From NCBI RefSeq assembly GCF_001610895.1, contig NZ_CP011273.1, forward strand, positions 992,001-1,056,000: a DNA stretch of 64,000 bases, written 5' to 3'. The stretch comes from Planctomyces sp. SH-PL62. GTDB lineage: Bacteria > Planctomycetota > Planctomycetia > Isosphaerales > Isosphaeraceae. This document shows, one piece after another, positions 15,697 to 25,084 of this stretch. The notes beneath the pieces were generated by a model that searched no databases, was not told the DNA's origin, and worked only from the letters and a program-made list of their open reading frames with translations. A program made the translations under genes and the position numbers. How positions within the stretch are numbered: position 1 is the stretch's first letter; every line of letters starts with the position of its first letter.

Positions 15697-16509
15697 TCAC
15701 TCGGCGGCGAGTTGTCGCTTGAGCCACTCGGCCTTGTTGGTGGTGATGCCGTCGACGCCGGCGGCGATGAGGCGGCGGGCGACGTCGGGGTCGTCGACGG
15801 TCCAGACGTAGAAGGCCAGGCCCGCCGACTTGACGCGGTCGACGAAGGCGCGGTCGATGGGGCCGGTATAGGCGAGGTCCAGGCCGTCGGCGTTCAGCTC
15901 CTTGGCCTTGGCGATCAACTCGTCGACGGTCGGGGTGACGGCCTTGGTCTCGCGGTCGGTCTTGAAGCCGGAGAGGAAGTACGCCTTCAGCTCGGGGAGC
16001 CGCTTCTTGGACTCGGCGACGGTCTCGGCGTGGAAGCTGATGATCGCCATCTGCTCGGGCTTCTTGCCGGACTTGTGGACGGCCTCGACGAGCGGCGCGA
16101 CGATCTCGGGGCCGGTCTTCAGCTCGATGAAGATGCGGGCGCCGTCGGGGATCGTCGCCAGCGATTCTTCGAGGGTCGGCATCGTCTCGCCGGCCCACTT
16201 CGCGTCCTTCCAGCGACCGGCGTCGAGGTCCTTGAGGTCGGCCCAGTCGGTCTCCTTGATCTTCTTCTCGACCCCGGTGGTGCGCTTCGCGTCGGCGTCG
16301 TGGGTGACGACGAGGACGCCGTCGCGCGAGAGGTGGACGTCCAACTCGACGGCCTCGACCTTGCGATCCCAGGCGAGATTGAAGGCGGCCAGGGTGTTCT
16401 CAGGTGCGTCGGCCGATTCGCCGCGGTGCGAGACGAACTCCACGTTCGACGCCTCCGGGCCCAGGGTTCCGATCGTCAACAACATCAGCAGGCTCGACGT
16501 CCAGGCCAT
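15697..16509 (-). CDS. Glycerophosphodiester phosphodiesterase family protein, exported
   Basis: A 270-residue protein with a short hydrophobic N-terminus (AWTSSLLMLLTIGTLG) compatible with export. The TIM-barrel GDPD motifs are all there: SHRGESADAPENTLAAF, ELDVHLSRDGVLVVTHD, IFIELKTG and FYVWTVDDPDVARRLIAAGVDGITTN. The family hydrolyses glycerophosphodiesters to glycerol-3-phosphate and an alcohol using a divalent metal. The gene is alone; its neighbour upstream on the same strand ends about 105 bases before its start region. Confidence 0.9.
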   Translation of the reverse strand: MAWTSSLLMLLTIGTLGPEASNVEFVSHRGESADAPENTLAAFNLAWDRKVEAVELDVHLSRDGVLVVTHDADAKRTTGVEKKIKETDWADLKDLDAGRWKDAKWAGETMPTLEESLATIPDGARIFIELKTGPEIVAPLVEAVHKSGKKPEQMAIISFHAETVAESKKRLPELKAYFLSGFKTDRETKAVTPTVDELIAKAKELNADGLDLAYTGPIDRAFVDRVKSAGLAFYVWTVDDPDVARRLIAAGVDGITTNKAEWLKRQLAAE

Positions 16510-16613
16510 CAGGGCTCACCTCGCGAAACGGGTCGGGGAATTCCTTCGGGACCGTCGAGTCTCCCAGATCGGGCCGGGGTTGCCAACGGTCCCGGAAGGG
16601 CTTCACGCAATCC

Positions 16614-17837
16614 TCATCGCGGTCGGTTCCAGTAGATGCGGACGTTGTGCGTCGCGCGTCCGCCAGCGATCAGGTCGATGCGGCCGTCGCCGTCGAGGTC
16701 GGCGGCGAGGGCGTCCTCGCAGGCCATGCCGCCGTCGTCGACGGCGTGTCGCTCGAAGACCGGGCCGTCGTCCCCCGGCTTCGGGGCGAAGACGAACACG
16801 CCGGGCCCTCGGGGCGCCTCCGCGCCTTCGGCGTTCGGGTCGCGCTGGCCGATGACGATCTCGTCGTCGAGGTCGCCGTCGAGGTCCGCGCACCAGACGG
16901 CGTGGCCCCAGGCGATCGGGGTCGCGATGACCTGCCGGCGCCAAAGGGGCTCGCCCGAGCGGGGCGGCGTATAGACGACGACCTGATTCCCGTGCCAGGG
17001 CTCGATCGTGGCGATGTACCGGGAGCCGTCGGCGAGGCGGCCCACCTTGACCTCGCTAGCCCCCTTGAACGGGGCACCGGCCTCGTCACCCGCGCCGAGC
17101 TTGATGCGAGTCCATTCGTTCTTGCCCCGGCGGTCCAGGGCGAACACCCCCTCCCAGGCGGCGACGACGATCTGGTTGCGGCCCGCGCCGAGGACGTCGA
17201 CGATCTGGGCGTTGTGAGTGGTGTGGAGCGAATGGTCGGCGATCTCGGAACGCCAGTGGGGGAAGGTCGGATCGCCGGGCACGTCGTAGACGACCACGTT
17301 CACGCCGGCCCCCGCGCCGAAGTTGGGCCCCTTGGCGCCGCGACCCTGGAGCGGGACGACGACGAGTTGCTCCTTGCCGGTCCCCTGCACGTCGCCCCAG
17401 CGGATGCGGTGAATCGTGGGCTCGTCGCACTCGATCGGGTGGACCTGCCAGTCCCCCGCGTCGTCGCGGCCGAGCCACTGGAGCGTTCCGGCGTGGGCGG
17501 TGTCGGAGGGTTTCCAACCCGCGCCCAGGGTCAGGTCGATGCGGCCGTCGCCGTCGACGTCGTGGGCCTGGATGCAGACGTTGTCGCGCTTCGTCCGGCC
17601 TCGGATCACCTCGTGCTTCGTCCAGGAGGGATTCTGATACCAGACCACGGCGTCTTCCGATGCGGCCACGACGTCGGGCTTGCCGTCGCCGTCGATGTCG
17701 GCGACGGTCACGGCGTAGCAGACCTCGCCGACATGGGGGTCGATCTCCTGGATCTCGAAGCGAGGGAAGTCCGCCCCGGAAGCCCCGGAGGCGAAGGCGG
17801 CCAGGATGAGGGCCGAGGCGACGGAAGAGGTTCGCAT
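16614..17837 (-). CDS. Secreted FG-GAP/VCBS repeat beta-propeller protein
   Basis: A 407-residue protein. The start at 17837 has GGAGAA 5 bases upstream and opens a signal peptide (MRTSSVASALILAAFASGAS). The body is a beta-propeller with calcium-loop repeats VADIDGDGKPDVVAAS, HDVDGDGRIDLTLGAG, CADLDGDLDDEIVIGQ and AADLDGDGRIDLIAGG. Such VCBS/FG-GAP proteins are abundant in planctomycetes and act outside the cytoplasm, often binding polysaccharide or protein; no enzymatic motif is visible, so its partner is unknown. Confidence 0.85.
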   Translation of the reverse strand: MRTSSVASALILAAFASGASGADFPRFEIQEIDPHVGEVCYAVTVADIDGDGKPDVVAASEDAVVWYQNPSWTKHEVIRGRTKRDNVCIQAHDVDGDGRIDLTLGAGWKPSDTAHAGTLQWLGRDDAGDWQVHPIECDEPTIHRIRWGDVQGTGKEQLVVVPLQGRGAKGPNFGAGAGVNVVVYDVPGDPTFPHWRSEIADHSLHTTHNAQIVDVLGAGRNQIVVAAWEGVFALDRRGKNEWTRIKLGAGDEAGAPFKGASEVKVGRLADGSRYIATIEPWHGNQVVVYTPPRSGEPLWRRQVIATPIAWGHAVWCADLDGDLDDEIVIGQRDPNAEGAEAPRGPGVFVFAPKPGDDGPVFERHAVDDGGMACEDALAADLDGDGRIDLIAGGRATHNVRIYWNRPR

Positions 17838-17979
17838 GGGGTTCTCCTGGTGGTTGAGAGGAGGACCCATGGTAAGCGAGCGGCCGACGCGATCGAAAGG
17901 GAGCGCCGGGGCGAACCCGCTTCGGCTCACTTCCCCCGCCTGGGGGCGTCGCGTATCGTTGCCGGGAGGAGGATCGTCC

Positions 17980-18444
17980 ATGAGCGTCCCGAGCAAGATC
18001 GACGTCCGCTATGAATGCCCGCACTGCCGGGTCGAGCTGGAAGCGATTCTCGGCCGCTGGCGGGGCTGGCTGCTCTGCCCGGCCTGCGGCAAGCCAGGCC
18101 TGCCGCCTTCGCCCGGCTTCGCCCCGCCGACGCCCGGCGATGCGGGCGGCCTCGCGATGGGGGCGGGCGTCCAGGCCGCGGCCTGGATCGCCTCGGGCGA
18201 CCTTCGCGACCCGGCCCGGCCCGCCTGGCCCGCCCGGCCGGTCGATCCCCGCCGCCGACTGTCTCCGGCCGCGCGCAACGTGAGGAGGGCGGCCGTCGCG
18301 GGCCTGGCCGTCTCGCTGTTCCTGTTGCTAATCGCATTCCTCGATCAGAATGCGAGGCTCGCGGGGGCCGCGGGCGTGCTGACCCTGATCATGCTCTGGT
18401 TCCTGGGCCGGCTCGATCCCAGGCGAGCCGGGTCGGGGCGCTGA
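17980..18444 (+). CDS. Zinc-ribbon membrane protein of unknown function
   Basis: A 154-residue protein; ATG at 17980 with GGGAGGAGG 6 bases upstream. The N-terminus YECPHCRVELEAILGRWRGW followed by LCPACGKPG gives two CxxC knuckles, a zinc ribbon. A Pro/Ala/Arg-rich linker follows, then two predicted membrane helices (~106-122 LAVSLFLLLIAFL and ~128-145 AGAAGVLTLIMLWFLG). Small zinc-ribbon-plus-TM proteins are common in planctomycetes and their role is not known. It converges with the trypsin-like gene, 5 bases apart. Confidence 0.7.
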   Translation: MSVPSKIDVRYECPHCRVELEAILGRWRGWLLCPACGKPGLPPSPGFAPPTPGDAGGLAMGAGVQAAAWIASGDLRDPARPAWPARPVDPRRRLSPAARNVRRAAVAGLAVSLFLLLIAFLDQNARLAGAAGVLTLIMLWFLGRLDPRRAGSGR

Positions 18445-18449
18445 CCCGA

Positions 18450-19343
18450 TCAGTCGGCCGCCGAGGACGCGGGCCGAGAGGTCGGGGATAGGCCCCGCCT
18501 CGCGCCGGAGCTGCGGGCCGACGACCGGGAGACCACGGCCGCCAGGTCGTGCCGGCGGAGCAGCCCCCGGACGCTTTCGATCGACGCGAAGACCCCCATG
18601 CGACGGCCCTCGATCATCTCGGCGTGGCCGACGCAGACGCCCGCGAGCCGGCCCTCTCGGGTGAACAGACCGCCGCCCGACCGGCCGTGCTCGGGGATCT
18701 TGAGCGTGATCAAGAACGGCCGCTCCACGTCGCCGTTCTCCAGTTGGAACCGCGCGGTCTCGACCACCTTCGTCTTCCAGCTCGTCAGCCGGCTCCCCAG
18801 ATCGACGCCGAGCGAGGTGACGAGCGTGCCGGCCGCGAGGGCTTCGGCCTCGTCCTCGTAGAGCCGAGCGACGTAGGGGAGGGGGGGCGACCGGCGAAGG
18901 CGAAGGACCGCGACGTCGGCCGACGGGTCGGACGCGACGACTTCGGCCGGGACGATCAGGGGCCAGGCGCCGCCGGCCTTTCGTTCCAGGCCGAGGTTGT
19001 AACGGTGCAGCTCGATCGCGATCGGCCCCTCGCCGCGCACCACGTGGGCGGCCGTCAAAACGAGGGTCACGTCGGCGGTCGAGGCGATCAACGTGCCGCT
19101 CCCCTGCGAGCCCGCCATGCGGATCACCACGGTCGGCCGGAAGGTCCGGTCGTCCCCCGGCTCGACGGCGTCCCCGGCGGGACGGGAGGGGCGTGCGGCG
19201 TGAGGCGATCCGGTGGTCGATTCGTCCAGGTCGGGGCGTCGCGAGGACTGGGCGTCCGCACGTCCCGGCGAGCCGAGCAGTCCCGCCGCCAGGAGCGTCG
19301 CGATCACCCCGATGAGCCGGGGGCCGTTCTCAGATCGACGCAT
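18450..19343 (-). CDS. Exported trypsin-like serine protease
   Basis: A 297-residue protein from MRRSENGPRLIGVIATLLAA, a signal peptide ending near ADAQ. The protease domain (~65-270) has VVIRMAGSQGSGTLIAS, LVLTAAHVVRGEG (His), DPSADVAVLRLRR (Asp) and EHGRSGGGLFTREGRLAGVC (Ser within GRSGG), so all three catalytic residues are present. There is no PDZ domain, unlike HtrA. It probably acts in the periplasm or at the surface; its substrate is unknown. The gene is divergent from the small TIGR03067-like gene. Confidence 0.85.
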   Translation of the reverse strand: MRRSENGPRLIGVIATLLAAGLLGSPGRADAQSSRRPDLDESTTGSPHAARPSRPAGDAVEPGDDRTFRPTVVIRMAGSQGSGTLIASTADVTLVLTAAHVVRGEGPIAIELHRYNLGLERKAGGAWPLIVPAEVVASDPSADVAVLRLRRSPPLPYVARLYEDEAEALAAGTLVTSLGVDLGSRLTSWKTKVVETARFQLENGDVERPFLITLKIPEHGRSGGGLFTREGRLAGVCVGHAEMIEGRRMGVFASIESVRGLLRRHDLAAVVSRSSARSSGARRGLSPTSRPASSAAD

Positions 19344-19544
19344 GGCGAGCCGCCGTGTTGAAGGGTCGCGTGGAGGACGGATCCGGCCCCGACCCCTACC
19401 ACGATACCCTCTCGACGGCCCGCCTGGCGAGATCCGACCGCGCGGCCGGGCCCCGGCTTGCCTTCGGTCCAACCGCGTGATCCAATCGCCTTCGGCGAAT
19501 CTCGCCGCTCCTTTCCCCCCTCATTCCCGGAGGACCCCGCGACC

Positions 19545-20012
19545 ATGTTCTCGACTTCGAGACTCTTCCGCCTCGCCGCCCTGGCGACCTTTTCGGCCCT
19601 GGCGTTCCTCGTCGGGCCGGCGATCGGCGCCGCGAATTCCCGAGGCGACGATGCGACCGCCTCGCCTGCGCTGAAGTCGGTCCAGGGCGTCTGGTCGACC
19701 CGCGACGACAGCGAGGTTCCGGCCAAGTGGACCATCAAGGGGGACGCCTTCAAGGCGATGGTCCACGGGGCCCAGTATCTCGGCAAGGTTTCGGTCGACG
19801 ACGCGGCGAAGCCCCACCCGACCTTCACCGTCGACATCACTGAGGGGCCGGGCGACGTGAAGGGGAAGGTCGCCAAGGGCGTCTACAAGCTCGACGGAGA
19901 GAAGCTCTACGTCAACCTGAGCCCTCCCGGCGAGGCCCGCCCGACCTCCCTCGACCCCGTCGAAGGGGAGGCTTTCCTGTTCGAGCTGACGAAGGCCAAG
20001 GACGCCGAGTGA
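19545..20012 (+). CDS. TIGR03067-type small exported protein
   Basis: A 155-residue protein. Start at 19545 (MFSTSRLFRLAALATFSALA) gives a signal peptide ending near IGAA. The mature part has LKSVQGVWSTRDDSEVPAKW, GDVKGKVAKGVYKLDGEKLY and VNLSPPGEARPTSL, the layout of the TIGR03067 planctomycete family (lipocalin-like barrel with the 'LqGtW' opening and the 'gIY.ldGd.L.lc....RP..f' segment). Function is not established for the family. It converges with the membrane protein gene, 33 bases apart. Confidence 0.8.
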   Translation: MFSTSRLFRLAALATFSALAFLVGPAIGAANSRGDDATASPALKSVQGVWSTRDDSEVPAKWTIKGDAFKAMVHGAQYLGKVSVDDAAKPHPTFTVDITEGPGDVKGKVAKGVYKLDGEKLYVNLSPPGEARPTSLDPVEGEAFLFELTKAKDAE

Positions 20013-20045
20013 CCGACCCGGCTCACGGTCCCGCGAGGCCCCCCC

Positions 20046-21755
20046 TCAGCGGGCTTCGCGAGGCTTGAAGACCCGCACCTCGCCGTCGCGGGAGTCCGGC
20101 TCGAACCACCTCGCCGAAACGGCGTCGAGGGCCGGATCTTCCCGCCAGACCAGCAGCACATCGATCGCCTGGTGGTACTCGTCCATCAGCCGCTCCCACC
20201 AGAGCCGGCGGCGCTCGGCCGCCGCGGGGGCCGTGCCCAGCAGGGCGATCTCCTGGAGGTCGTACGGGTCGGGGCGGTGGAGATCGTCGCGGAAGTGGAC
20301 CGGGAAGTAGTAGTGGCGGGTCTCGTAGTTGCTCCAGACGATGTTCCCACCGTCCACCCCCAGCCAGCAGTCGGCGTGGAGCATCGCGTTGACCCGGAAC
20401 GGGGTCCGCACGTCCCCCAGCAGCGTGCCGACCCGGCGGCCCTCCCCGATCATCGGCGCGGCCCTCGCGATGCGACCGGCCGTCCGGTCGGTCGCCAGGC
20501 CGTAGTCCCAGACGCTCAGGGATTGGAGCGCGAGGGCGACGACCAGCGCGGCCGAGCCGAGGCCGCCGACCACCGACCTGGACGGCGGGCCGATGGCGGG
20601 GATCGCGGCGATCAGGCCGAGCAGGGCCACCCGTTGCGGGAGGTAGTCCCCGTGGCCCGGCCCCATCGAATCGGGCCCGAAGATCCCCGCGAGGATCAGG
20701 AGCGCCGAGAGGCCGAGCCAGGCCCGTCGTACGCCCACGCCCGCACCCGCACCCGCCGGTCGATCCTCATCCTGAGACGCCCGGAGGGCCGACAGGCCCA
20801 GGACCAGGCCCCCCGCGGCCAGCCAGACGATCGGGGCGAACGCGAGGTAAGCCCCGGCCGATCGATCGGTGAACGGCAGCATCGTCTTGATCTTCAGCGA
20901 CACCGGGTCCACCCACCCGAGCCTTCCCATCCAGCCGGCGATCGAGAGGAACTCGTCGGGCCTCGGCATCCGGGGGACCATCGCCCCCCCCCGGCGCGAG
21001 AGCCCGAGGTAGACGAAGCCGAGGACCACGAGCGGGGACAGGCAGAGGCCCAGACGGACGATTCGGTCTCGCCAGGAACGTTCACCGCAGTCGGCGGGCG
21101 CGGCGATCGCCAGGAAGCCCAGCGCGAAGACGGTCAGGCCCAGGCTGACGAGATGGCAGAAGTAGCCCACCGTCAGCAGCGCCGCGAGCGCGGCCATGCG
21201 CCCCGGCCGCAGCGCGTCGCGGCCCGGCCACCACACGCCCAGGGTGACCGCGAACAGGCAGGCGCCGAGCTGGAAGCTGGCGAACCCCATGAGCCATGAG
21301 AAGCTCATGGCCGAGAGGGCGGCGAGCGCCCGCGCCGAGACGGACGGGCGTCCCCCGGCGACCTTGCCGCGAAGCCAGACGGCCGCGAACGCGACCGCCA
21401 GGAGCGTCAGGGTCGTCATCAGCCGATCGGCCGTCCGGGGGGGGAAGGTTGCGAGCAGGGCCGTCAGCGTGAGATGACCGCCCCAGTTCGGAAGGGGCTC
21501 CCAGCGGACCACGTAATAATCGCCGAACACGGGGCAGCCGCGAAGCGAGTCGATGATGATCGCGGCGTTGTACAGGTGCGCCGGGCCGTCCTGGGTGAGG
21601 AACCAGGGGATCGACCAGATGGCGGCGAGGGCCGGCGCGAGCATCATCGCGACGACGGCGAGGTCGCGCCGCGGCGAAACCCATGCGGGGCCGGGATCGG
21701 GGATGGGGCCGGCGGCGGCCGGGTCGGACGGCTGGCGGGGGGTGGGAGTGGTCAC
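20046..21755 (-). CDS. Polytopic membrane protein, possibly a GT-C-type glycosyltransferase
   Basis: About 569 residues from a GTG at 21755; longer in-frame starts up to 22004 add a low-quality Arg/Pro-rich segment, so the start is uncertain. The protein has roughly ten to twelve membrane helices. Just after the first helix comes SIPWFLTQDGPAHLYNAAII, an acidic loop placed like the 'DE..' loop of PMT/ArnT-type GT-C transferases. A ~110-residue soluble C-terminal domain (WDYGLATDRTAGRIARAAPM to the end) faces the periplasm. I would call it a candidate lipid-linked-sugar transferase but have no diagnostic catalytic motif. Confidence 0.6.
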   Translation of the reverse strand: MTTPTPRQPSDPAAAGPIPDPGPAWVSPRRDLAVVAMMLAPALAAIWSIPWFLTQDGPAHLYNAAIIIDSLRGCPVFGDYYVVRWEPLPNWGGHLTLTALLATFPPRTADRLMTTLTLLAVAFAAVWLRGKVAGGRPSVSARALAALSAMSFSWLMGFASFQLGACLFAVTLGVWWPGRDALRPGRMAALAALLTVGYFCHLVSLGLTVFALGFLAIAAPADCGERSWRDRIVRLGLCLSPLVVLGFVYLGLSRRGGAMVPRMPRPDEFLSIAGWMGRLGWVDPVSLKIKTMLPFTDRSAGAYLAFAPIVWLAAGGLVLGLSALRASQDEDRPAGAGAGVGVRRAWLGLSALLILAGIFGPDSMGPGHGDYLPQRVALLGLIAAIPAIGPPSRSVVGGLGSAALVVALALQSLSVWDYGLATDRTAGRIARAAPMIGEGRRVGTLLGDVRTPFRVNAMLHADCWLGVDGGNIVWSNYETRHYYFPVHFRDDLHRPDPYDLQEIALLGTAPAAAERRRLWWERLMDEYHQAIDVLLVWREDPALDAVSARWFEPDSRDGEVRVFKPREAR

Positions 21756-22146
21756 GGGAGTGGTCGATCCGCACGGTTCGGGAGGCAGGCCGCGACGTGG
21801 GGGGGACGACTCGAAAGCGGAAGGCGTCGGCCCGGGCCCCCCTCCCCGTACGTCCCCCAGCGTGACCGCTCGGGGAGATTCAGGTCGAGAGGCCCGGTCG
21901 CAGGCTCCTGATAAACCGGACTGACGATCGAGTGTGGATTCCCCGGCTGTTTCTTGCCGGCCGCGGTAAGGTGAAGCTCGGAGATGCAATCGCTGCCGCC
22001 GCAACGCGACAAGGTCCTAAAGATCACGTCCAGCCTGTCCCCGGCCGAGGGCCGAGAAAACCGACGACCGGCCGCCCCGAGGGGAAGCCGGCTGTTGCAG
22101 GTAATATAACGCACGGATCGCGGCCCGTCGGAGAAAGCGTGGGCGG
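21756..22146. other. Intergenic region upstream of the polytopic membrane protein
   Basis: About 390 bases with no supported gene. It should contain the promoter of the membrane-protein gene (both neighbours are on the minus strand). A less GC-rich stretch lies around 22005-22110. I see no RNA gene or repeat here. Confidence 0.45.
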
Positions 22147-22563
22147 TCAGGTCCCGGGGGCGGCGCGGAGCATCGTCAGCTCCTTGTCGCGACGGAGTTT
22201 GCGGTGCGTGGCCTCGCCTTCCCATTCGACCTCCTCGGCCTCCAAAAAGGCGATCGCCGAGGCGACGACGCCGGCCGCCGCGGGGACCCCCAGTTCCACG
22301 TGACGCACCACGATCCCGGCGTAGCCGAGCCGGTCGAGGTCGTCCCAGAGGTCGCGGTTCGATCCGGCCTCGTCCTCGAACAGGTCGAGCGCGGCGGCGA
22401 GGGTCTGCTCGTTCGCCAGCTTCTTCTGGACGTCCTCGAGGCTCAGCGGGCTGCGATCGTCCATCAGCTCGTCGTAGGCGTCGCCGTGGACGCGCTCGAA
22501 GGCCCGGTCGAGCGCCTCGTGGGCGTCGTCGTTCTCGTAGCTCTTGATTCCCCAGCATCCCAT
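22147..22563 (-). CDS. DUF4259-like protein
   Basis: A 138-residue soluble protein. The opening MGCWGIKSYENDDAHEALDR resembles the DUF4259 signature, in which 'MGaWG...fenDdA.D' begins the protein. The remainder is acidic and helical. Function is unknown. It lies 19 bases downstream of the IMPase gene, so the two likely share a transcript. The family match is by eye on the N-terminus only. Confidence 0.6.
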   Translation of the reverse strand: MGCWGIKSYENDDAHEALDRAFERVHGDAYDELMDDRSPLSLEDVQKKLANEQTLAAALDLFEDEAGSNRDLWDDLDRLGYAGIVVRHVELGVPAAAGVVASAIAFLEAEEVEWEGEATHRKLRRDKELTMLRAAPGT

Positions 22564-22582
22564 CGTCGACGGTCCCGTCCGG

Positions 22583-23386
22583 TCAGGAGAGTTTGGGCGC
22601 GGGGTAGGGCCGCGCCGATTTGAGCATGGCGTCCAGGAGCCGCGGCGGGGCGACGAACGTGGGGACGGCGATCGGCGTCCGCATGACCACGTCGGTGGCC
22701 TCCAGCCGGCCCTCTTCGAGCGTCCCGAAGACGCAGCCGGCCTCGCCGGCGATGACCACGCCGGCGGCCACGTCGTGCGCCTGCTCGCCCAGGAAGACGG
22801 AGGCCTTGAGCCGGCCGGAGGCGACGAAGACCTGCTCGCAGCAGGCGCTCCCCAGGTCGCGGAGCCGGCCCGGCATGGAGCGCGGGTCGACCTTGCGCAT
22901 GGCGTTGGTCCCCAGGCAGACGTTGTCCTGGAGGTGGAAGGCGTCGGCGTCCTTGACGCGCAGGCGCTCGCCGTCGCGGAAGGCGCCCTGGCCCTTCACC
23001 GCCCAGTAGAGCTCGCCCAGCGGCGGGACGGCGATCACGCCCAGCACCGGGACGTCGGCCTCGATCAGGCCGATGCTGACGGCCCACAAGGGGAGGCCGT
23101 GGACGAGGTTGCCGGTCCCGTCGATGGGGTCGATGGACCAGCGTCGGGGGCCTTCGCCCCCCTCCGGGGCGTATTCCTCGCCGGTGAGGAGATCGTCCGG
23201 GAACGCGGCGCCGAGGCGGGCGCGGATGAACTTCTCCAGGTCGTTGTCCAGGTCGGTGACGTAGCTGTTGTTCGCCTTCTCGACCGGGGTCACGCTTCGC
23301 GACCGTTTCAGGGCCAGTTCGGCGGCCTCGCGGGCCAGATCCTTCACCAACTCCAGTTCCCGGGTGTAATCCGTCTCGTCCCTCAT
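22583..23386 (-). CDS. Inositol monophosphatase family protein
   Basis: A 267-residue protein. The metal-binding motifs of the IMPase/FBPase fold are present: LTGEEYA (GEE), then WSIDPIDGTGNLVHGLPLWA (DPxDGTxNxxxG) and EQAHDVAAGVVIAGEAG, where the usual W-D-x-A-A-G is H-D-V-A-A-G. It removes phosphate from inositol phosphate, histidinol phosphate, PAP or a related substrate with Mg2+; the sequence does not separate these. The Trp to His change next to the third metal ligand is unusual but leaves the Asp intact. Confidence 0.85.
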   Translation of the reverse strand: MRDETDYTRELELVKDLAREAAELALKRSRSVTPVEKANNSYVTDLDNDLEKFIRARLGAAFPDDLLTGEEYAPEGGEGPRRWSIDPIDGTGNLVHGLPLWAVSIGLIEADVPVLGVIAVPPLGELYWAVKGQGAFRDGERLRVKDADAFHLQDNVCLGTNAMRKVDPRSMPGRLRDLGSACCEQVFVASGRLKASVFLGEQAHDVAAGVVIAGEAGCVFGTLEEGRLEATDVVMRTPIAVPTFVAPPRLLDAMLKSARPYPAPKLS

Positions 23387-23464
23387 GTCGACTCCACGTG
23401 GCTCCTTCGCTCCTGGTCCCGCATCCGTCGCCTCATCTTCGGCTCCGGGGCGGTCGGCGGCAAG

Positions 23465-25084
23465 TCACAAATCCCAGACCCGATTGCCGTCGAGGAAGCA
23501 GGAGACGATGCCGTCCTCGCTGATCTTGAGAACCGGGCCGAATCGGCTGGCGACGATCGCGGCGGTCGTCCGGGCGCCCTCGGCGGTGTCGCGCGAGGGG
23601 GTCCGGTGGCCGTCGCCGGGGGGCGAGAGGTCGTGCCGGAGGATCGCGCCGAAGGACAGCAGCCGCCCCTCGCCGTCGACCGCGAGGGCGCCGTCGAGCG
23701 AGGCCAGGGCCTCGACGACCGAGGAGTCCAGCGTCAGCAGCGACCGGCCCTCGGCCAGATAGTGGATCGAGCGCTTGGACGGGGAATCGCCCCGCCCGGC
23801 GCCGGGGCCGCGAAAGCCCGGGATCGCGAACGAGGCCGGGATCTCGCCGACCGCGCGTTCGTCGTCGACGACGTGGAGCGTCGGCCCGCCGGGCTCGATC
23901 GACGTCGGCTCGGCGTCGTCCTGGTCGTCGCGCCGGTAGTCGAGGACGTCCTCGGGGGCGATCAACCGGCCGATCACCTCAGCGGGGACGGGGACGACGA
24001 CGAGGAGTCCCCCCTTGCGCTCCTCGGCCAGCTCGAGGGCCGTCTGGAAGAGGACGCGCGCGAGTCGGGGGTCGGCGAGCGACTCCCGCCAGAGGGCGAA
24101 CTTCGACGCCGGGTCGAGCACCCGCCAGCGACCGTGGGCGAAGACGAAGGTCTGCATCCCGCCGGCGAACACCTTGATCTCCTGATGCGGGCTCAGCACC
24201 AGGCAGACGTGTCCTCCCGCCCGCGTGGCCCGGGCGTGCGCCTGGTAGAGCCGCGCGCAGGGGACCTCCAAGCCGCCGTCGTCCGGCTCGGCGCCGGCGG
24301 TGGCGCCGTCGCGGTCGACCCATCGCCGGACGTCGACGACGTCGGCCATCCGGCCGTCGCGGTCGACCAGGAAGAGGGTGCGGCGGCCGTCGCAGAGCCG
24401 GTGCAGGCTCTTCAGGCTGGTCAGCTCGACGCCGAACGCGAGGGCCCCCGGCGGCGCGGCCGACTCGTCCGCGACTGGCGACGGCCCGAGGATCAGGGCC
24501 CCGGTCGTCACGCGGCGGTTCTCATAGGTGGACAGGGCCATCGTGCGGAGCGTCAGGATCGCCTCGGCGACCCGGCTCGGCGCCGAGGCCGCCGGCGCGT
24601 AGGCCGAGGGCTCCAGGCAGGCGGCGACGTAATGGTCCTCGGGCATCCCTCGCAAGAGCTGGAGGATCGACATCCGCGATCGGCGGAACAGGATCTGGTA
24701 GTTGAGGTCGAGCACCGAGCCCATCGCCCGGATCAGCCGCAAGTCCTCCTCGCCCAGCCCGATCGGCCCATCGGCGACGATCCGATACCACGATCCGAAG
24801 AGCGAGACGGCCACCCCCCGCTCCCGGCCCTCCCGAGGCCCCTCGACCATCATGCGGAAGTCCATCCCGCCTCCGGGACGGCTCCGCGTCCGGGGGAATC
24901 CCGGTCGCGCCGGGGCGTCGGCGTCCAGGGGCTCGACCCGGCAGCCGGGGAAGAACGATTCGAGGTCGCGGAAGAAGACCCCGACGAACACCCGGACGAA
25001 GGTTCGCGGGTCGCGCAGGGCTCCGAAGCGGCGATCTTCAGGCCCGCCGGGGAGCGGGGCCGAAGGCTGGATCGAGAGTGACAT
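23465..25084 (-). CDS. DisA_N-like (DACNV-type) putative nucleotide-sensor protein
   Basis: A 539-residue soluble protein. The last ~100 residues resemble a diadenylate cyclase (DisA_N) fold: ASLDGALAVDGEGRLLSFGA corresponds to the DGA motif, and EGARTTAAIVASRFGPVLKI to the G-T-R-H-R-A-A helix, followed by SEDGIVSCF for the 'VSEE.G.I' strand. The catalytic RHR is replaced by RTT, so synthesis of c-di-AMP is unlikely. Similar inactive versions are called DACNV-type sensor domains. Upstream segments (SKFALWRESLADPRLARVLF, ELAEERKGGLLVVVPVP) also fit that family. It is a single gene with no conflict-system partner next to it. Identification is by motif reading. Confidence 0.6.
   Translation of the reverse strand: MSLSIQPSAPLPGGPEDRRFGALRDPRTFVRVFVGVFFRDLESFFPGCRVEPLDADAPARPGFPRTRSRPGGGMDFRMMVEGPREGRERGVAVSLFGSWYRIVADGPIGLGEEDLRLIRAMGSVLDLNYQILFRRSRMSILQLLRGMPEDHYVAACLEPSAYAPAASAPSRVAEAILTLRTMALSTYENRRVTTGALILGPSPVADESAAPPGALAFGVELTSLKSLHRLCDGRRTLFLVDRDGRMADVVDVRRWVDRDGATAGAEPDDGGLEVPCARLYQAHARATRAGGHVCLVLSPHQEIKVFAGGMQTFVFAHGRWRVLDPASKFALWRESLADPRLARVLFQTALELAEERKGGLLVVVPVPAEVIGRLIAPEDVLDYRRDDQDDAEPTSIEPGGPTLHVVDDERAVGEIPASFAIPGFRGPGAGRGDSPSKRSIHYLAEGRSLLTLDSSVVEALASLDGALAVDGEGRLLSFGAILRHDLSPPGDGHRTPSRDTAEGARTTAAIVASRFGPVLKISEDGIVSCFLDGNRVWDL

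Noticed and set aside
4603-25084. A CBASS-type defence island combining the E1/E2/JAB genes with the DisA_N-like gene
   Set aside because: The DisA_N-like gene is 15 kb away among unrelated genes, and no CD-NTase or effector nuclease or pore protein is next to the Ubl operon.
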